The notes under the pieces were generated by a model. The model ran no database searches. It worked only from the letters and a program-made list of their open reading frames with translations, and was not told where the DNA came from. The translations under genes and the position numbers were made by a program. From assembly GCA_945872325.1 (NCBI GenBank), contig CAMBZY010000085.1, positions 1-9,305 of the forward strand: a stretch of 9,305 nucleotides of DNA, read 5' to 3'. Source of the DNA: Candidatus Kuenenia stuttgartensis (GTDB taxonomy: Bacteria > Planctomycetota > Planctomycetia > Isosphaerales > Isosphaeraceae). Shown one piece after another: positions 6,941 through 9,305 of this stretch (position 1 is its first letter; every line of letters begins with the position of its first letter).

Positions 6941-8185
6941 TCACCATTGAATCTTACCGATGACCACATTATTGATCATGATTGTGCCGTCAGGGATCAC
7001 AGTACCTGGCGCGATGTTGCAAGAGTCGAGCAAAACTTTATTGCCGATTTTGACATTGTCGCCAACAGTTGAGCGGAAGACCACAGAGAGGGTTCCTACG
7101 CTGACGTTATTACCAATTACGGTGACATCGTTTGGATCAGCATTTGGGATATCCGGGCCACCGTGAATCAAGGTATGAAAGCCTAGTTTCAGGCCATTTC
7201 CGACCGTGATTCCCGTGTGCTCAAGAGCATGGAAAGTGATTCGGTTATGGAACTTCCGGATCTTACCGATGAAGAAGGAATAGCCTTCATCAGCGCGGAT
7301 CGAATTACCATAGCCGAGGACTTTTTCAAGTGCCACAATGCTGTTGGCCAGAGTGGTCTTGCCAATAATGCGGTTGCGGAAACCTGCGTAAGGCTTTGAC
7401 GTGCCGTGCGTTGTTGGAATGGTTTGGCCTTCGTTGAATTCAACGCTGGGATTCGCACCAATTCCATGGACAAGTTTTGGGGAAGTGTAGTAAATACCGG
7501 AGTAACCACTAGCCAAAGCATGGTTGACGTGTAGAACTCCGTTGACAAAATCAACATCGCCCTGACTCATTTGTACGACTTTACCGAGCGAAATGTCGTC
7601 GGCTTCTGCCTGAGTTTGGACAAAGACCCCCGGGAGGACTTTCATGCCTGTGCGCAGAACCACGCCTGGTCCGACTTTGGCCATAGCCGAAACAAAAGAG
7701 CCTTGCTCAATCGTCGCTCTGTCAATGACGGAGTTGAAACTCACGAAAGTTGGGTGAGCGGCATCTCCACCGATTGTGGCAGGGCCGATCACTGTCACAC
7801 CGTGTGCCAGGGGGACATTGTCGCCGATCACCACATTGCCTTTGCGGGCATCGACGGTAACGTTGTCCTGAAGGTTTGTACCTTCGCCGATCAGAATTCT
7901 GTTCTTGCCTGTAATCAAGTTCGCGAACGGAGCGATATAGCTTTCGCCCTTGATACCCACTCTCCGAACATGATCAATGCTCGTAGTAGGATCAATAAAT
8001 GTCGCTGTTTCTACTGGTGCACCTTTAGGCACAACCGGGCTCTGGCGATTACCAAGTGAGAAATAGCCAGAGGGCAGAGCGGCAGGTCTGACTGGCATGG
8101 TGGCCGTCATGACTACCTTGTCCTCAAGGCTTTCCATGACGAGATTTACGTATTTACGACGATTCAAACTTGAACGATTTGGCAT
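6941..8185 (-). CDS. Secreted tandem gamma-carbonic-anhydrase-like (left-handed beta-helix) protein
   Basis: The 414-residue product begins with a basic segment and the motif MESLEDKVVM (17-26), like the LExLEDR-type N-termini of exported planctomycete proteins. Two left-handed beta-helix domains of the gamma-carbonic-anhydrase (Cam) type follow. Domain 1 (about 62-228) matches Cam over its whole length, including QAEAD (192-196) and the C-terminal helix VNHALASGY. Domain 2 (about 268-410) has NSIRADEG (294-301), FHALE (318-322) and VIPDGT (396-401) but lacks the helix. Gamma-CAs are trimers that interconvert CO2 and bicarbonate, with zinc held by H81 and H122 of one subunit and H117 of the next. 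Here domain 1 has D112, H128 and I133 at those places, and domain 2 has H319, F336 and H341. Domain 1 also keeps N104, Q106, D107 and N221; domain 2 keeps R297, D299, E300 and E322. Each domain alone lacks a full site, but together they could make one. Activity is inferred, and the protein could instead be a structural or acyltransferase-like relative. Confidence 0.88.
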   Translation of the reverse strand: MPNRSSLNRRKYVNLVMESLEDKVVMTATMPVRPAALPSGYFSLGNRQSPVVPKGAPVETATFIDPTTSIDHVRRVGIKGESYIAPFANLITGKNRILIGEGTNLQDNVTVDARKGNVVIGDNVPLAHGVTVIGPATIGGDAAHPTFVSFNSVIDRATIEQGSFVSAMAKVGPGVVLRTGMKVLPGVFVQTQAEADDISLGKVVQMSQGDVDFVNGVLHVNHALASGYSGIYYTSPKLVHGIGANPSVEFNEGQTIPTTHGTSKPYAGFRNRIIGKTTLANSIVALEKVLGYGNSIRADEGYSFFIGKIRKFHNRITFHALEHTGITVGNGLKLGFHTLIHGGPDIPNADPNDVTVIGNNVSVGTLSVVFRSTVGDNVKIGNKVLLDSCNIAPGTVIPDGTIMINNVVIGKIQW

Positions 8186-8232
8186 TTGCTAGAATTCTTC
8201 TTTAGTGAGTATGATTTCTGGACGGTTATTTC

Positions 8233-8261
8233 AATCTAGCCCTTATCTTGCCTAAAGTCAA
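8233..8261 (-). promoter_or_regulatory. Sigma-70-like promoter of the tandem gamma-CA gene
   Basis: On the minus strand TTGACT (8256-8261) is followed after exactly 17 bases by TAGATT (8233-8238). These match five and four of six consensus bases respectively. The start of transcription would lie near 8226, giving a leader of about 40 bases before the ATG at 8185. A weak AAGAAG Shine-Dalgarno-like sequence lies within that leader. The spacing to the stop of the AAA+ gene (254 bases) fits independent transcription. I see no clear terminator for the AAA+ gene between 8262 and 8439. Confidence 0.55.
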
Positions 8262-8439
8262 TAAAGCGCCTTGCTTTCCTATTTTTTCAAAGCGTGGGTC
8301 TAGCTTAGCCTGATTTTGTTTGTGATTGAAGGTGTTTCAAACCAAATTATGCGGATCATCATTCGATGAAAATGACAAATTGGCCGCTTAAAACGACAGT
8401 AAAAACGATGTCTGGAGGGCTTTTAACGATTATCTGGTC

Positions 8440-9305
8440 TCATGACGAAACCAGCCTTCCAATTTCGGCCACTCGTTTTTGCAGTCCTGCCCGACCATCC
8501 GGTTGACTGACAATCTCTCGCCATTTTGCTGGGAGGAAGCTGGTGGAGGTGCATTCGAGAACCGCTGAAATCTCCTGCTTCTCCTTCTGCAGGCCCTCCG
8601 CAGCAGGGATGAAATCGGCCAGTGCCTGTTTCAATTCCTCAGGCATGATCTGGTTATGGCCAGCCACGATCGATAATCGTCGGGCGGCAAGCAGGACGCT
8701 TTCAATATCTGCCCCACTCAAGCCTCTGCCGGAGAGGTGTTCGGGTAAAGCGTCCGCCGCGATCGGCACCTTGTTTTTCTTCGACATCGAAAGAAACATG
8801 GTACGTGTTTCCTCCTCAGTCTGAGGGGCAAACAAGGGCAGGTGGACTTCCGCCCGGCCCTGACGCTTGAGGTCGATCGGGAGCAGTTCAGGGCGGCTCG
8901 TCATGAGCATCCAGATCAATTTTCCGCGATAACGCGTATCACCCATCTGAGCAGCCAACATTGAGAAAACACGCGAGGATGTCCCTGAATCACCATCAGC
9001 CTGCCTGTTCCCCAACGCGGCATCAGCCTCGTCAATGACCACCACGACGGGGCCCATCGCTCGCAAAACAGTCAGAATCCGCTCAAGATTCCCCTCGGTC
9101 TCGCCCACATATTTCGATCGGAAATTGAGGAGCTTCACGCACGGAATGCCTACGGAACCGGCAAAGCACTCGGCCAGAAATGTTTTGCCTGTGCCCACCG
9201 GACCGCAGATCAAATAGCCCATGGGGGCGGCTTCCAGATGGCCTTCAAGCACAATTTTGGAATCGGCTTCGAGACGCTTACGAACGGCATCGTTACCCAC
9301 GAACC
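8440..9305 (-). CDS. AAA+ family ATPase, C-terminal part (cut by right window edge)
   Basis: This is an AAA+ ATPase of the classical FtsH/Cdc48-like group, whose members use ATP to unfold or remodel protein partners. Its N-terminus lies beyond the window. The frame stays open through 9305, and a GTG at 9300 is unlikely to be the start because the conserved AAA region begins at once. Counting from that GTG, I see Walker A GPVGTGKT (33-40), a pore-loop-like SKYVGETEGN (62-71), and Walker B VVVVIDEADA (85-94). The second region of homology follows, with arginine-finger candidates in LKRQGR (R146, R149), then the sensor-2 motif GLSGADIE. The sensor-1 Asn usual in TNRP is Ser here (TSRPELL, 134-140). 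After the AAA lid come about 60 residues I do not recognise. No protease domain follows, so this is not FtsH itself. Substrates and partners cannot be read from the sequence. Confidence 0.9.
   Translation of the reverse strand, partial: FVGNDAVRKRLEADSKIVLEGHLEAAPMGYLICGPVGTGKTFLAECFAGSVGIPCVKLLNFRSKYVGETEGNLERILTVLRAMGPVVVVIDEADAALGNRQADGDSGTSSRVFSMLAAQMGDTRYRGKLIWMLMTSRPELLPIDLKRQGRAEVHLPLFAPQTEEETRTMFLSMSKKNKVPIAADALPEHLSGRGLSGADIESVLLAARRLSIVAGHNQIMPEELKQALADFIPAAEGLQKEKQEISAVLECTSTSFLPAKWREIVSQPDGRAGLQKRVAEIGRLVSS

Noticed and set aside
7571..8059. Plus-strand open frame of 162 codons antisense to the tandem gamma-CA gene
   Set aside because: It lies wholly within a well-supported gene on the other strand and its translation has no domain or Shine-Dalgarno support.
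8340..8430. Short A-rich near-repeats (AAAACGAC, AAAAACGATG, TTAACGAT) downstream of the AAA+ gene
   Set aside because: The copies are too short and irregular to call a repeat array or operator, and they form no convincing terminator stem.
9298..9300. GTG as the start codon of the AAA+ gene
   Set aside because: The frame remains open to the window edge and the core AAA fold begins immediately after it, so the gene almost certainly continues beyond 9305.

Overview
The window looks like a piece of a planctomycete chromosome. This is inferred from gene content, since no rRNA or other phylogenetic marker is present. The pointers are a TPR protein carrying two RNA polymerase alpha-CTD-like domains, a secreted protein with the N-terminal 'LExLEDxxxx' type motif common on exported planctomycete proteins, and a SecD P1 region with a lineage-type insert. 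There is no mobile element, CRISPR array, tRNA or rRNA. Coding density is high and base composition is even throughout.

Left part (1-3604, all minus strand): a probable operon read right to left. It runs from the TPR/alpha-CTD protein to tgt (tRNA-guanine transglycosylase), yajC and secD, which is cut by the left window edge. Spacings are 10, 48 and 65 bases. YajC and SecD belong to the Sec accessory complex, and tgt-yajC-secD is a classical bacterial gene order. The unusual member is the first gene, which fuses peptide-repeat scaffolding to two copies of the DNA- and activator-binding domain of RNA polymerase alpha. A perfect 13-bp GC-rich inverted repeat lies inside the first codons of tgt.

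Middle (3605-6850): a 330-base divergent intergenic region with one weak promoter candidate in each direction. It is followed on the plus strand by a 971-residue membrane protein with a signal peptide, an extracytoplasmic TPM domain, one transmembrane helix, about 680 residues of predicted cytoplasmic coiled coil, and a Ser/Gly/Trp tail.

Right part (6876-9305): a perfect 15-bp hairpin separates two convergent genes and probably serves as a bidirectional terminator. The minus-strand gene after it encodes a secreted protein with two gamma-class carbonic anhydrase (Cam-type) left-handed beta-helix domains. The catalytic residues are split between them: domain 1 keeps the equivalents of Cam N73, Q75, D76, H117 and N202, and domain 2 keeps R59, D61, E62, H81, E84 and H122. 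In Cam the zinc is held by H81 and H122 of one subunit and H117 of the next, so the two degenerate domains may build one composite site. This is the strongest lead in the window. It has its own well-formed promoter (TTGACT-17-TAGATT). The last gene, cut by the right edge, is an AAA+ ATPase.
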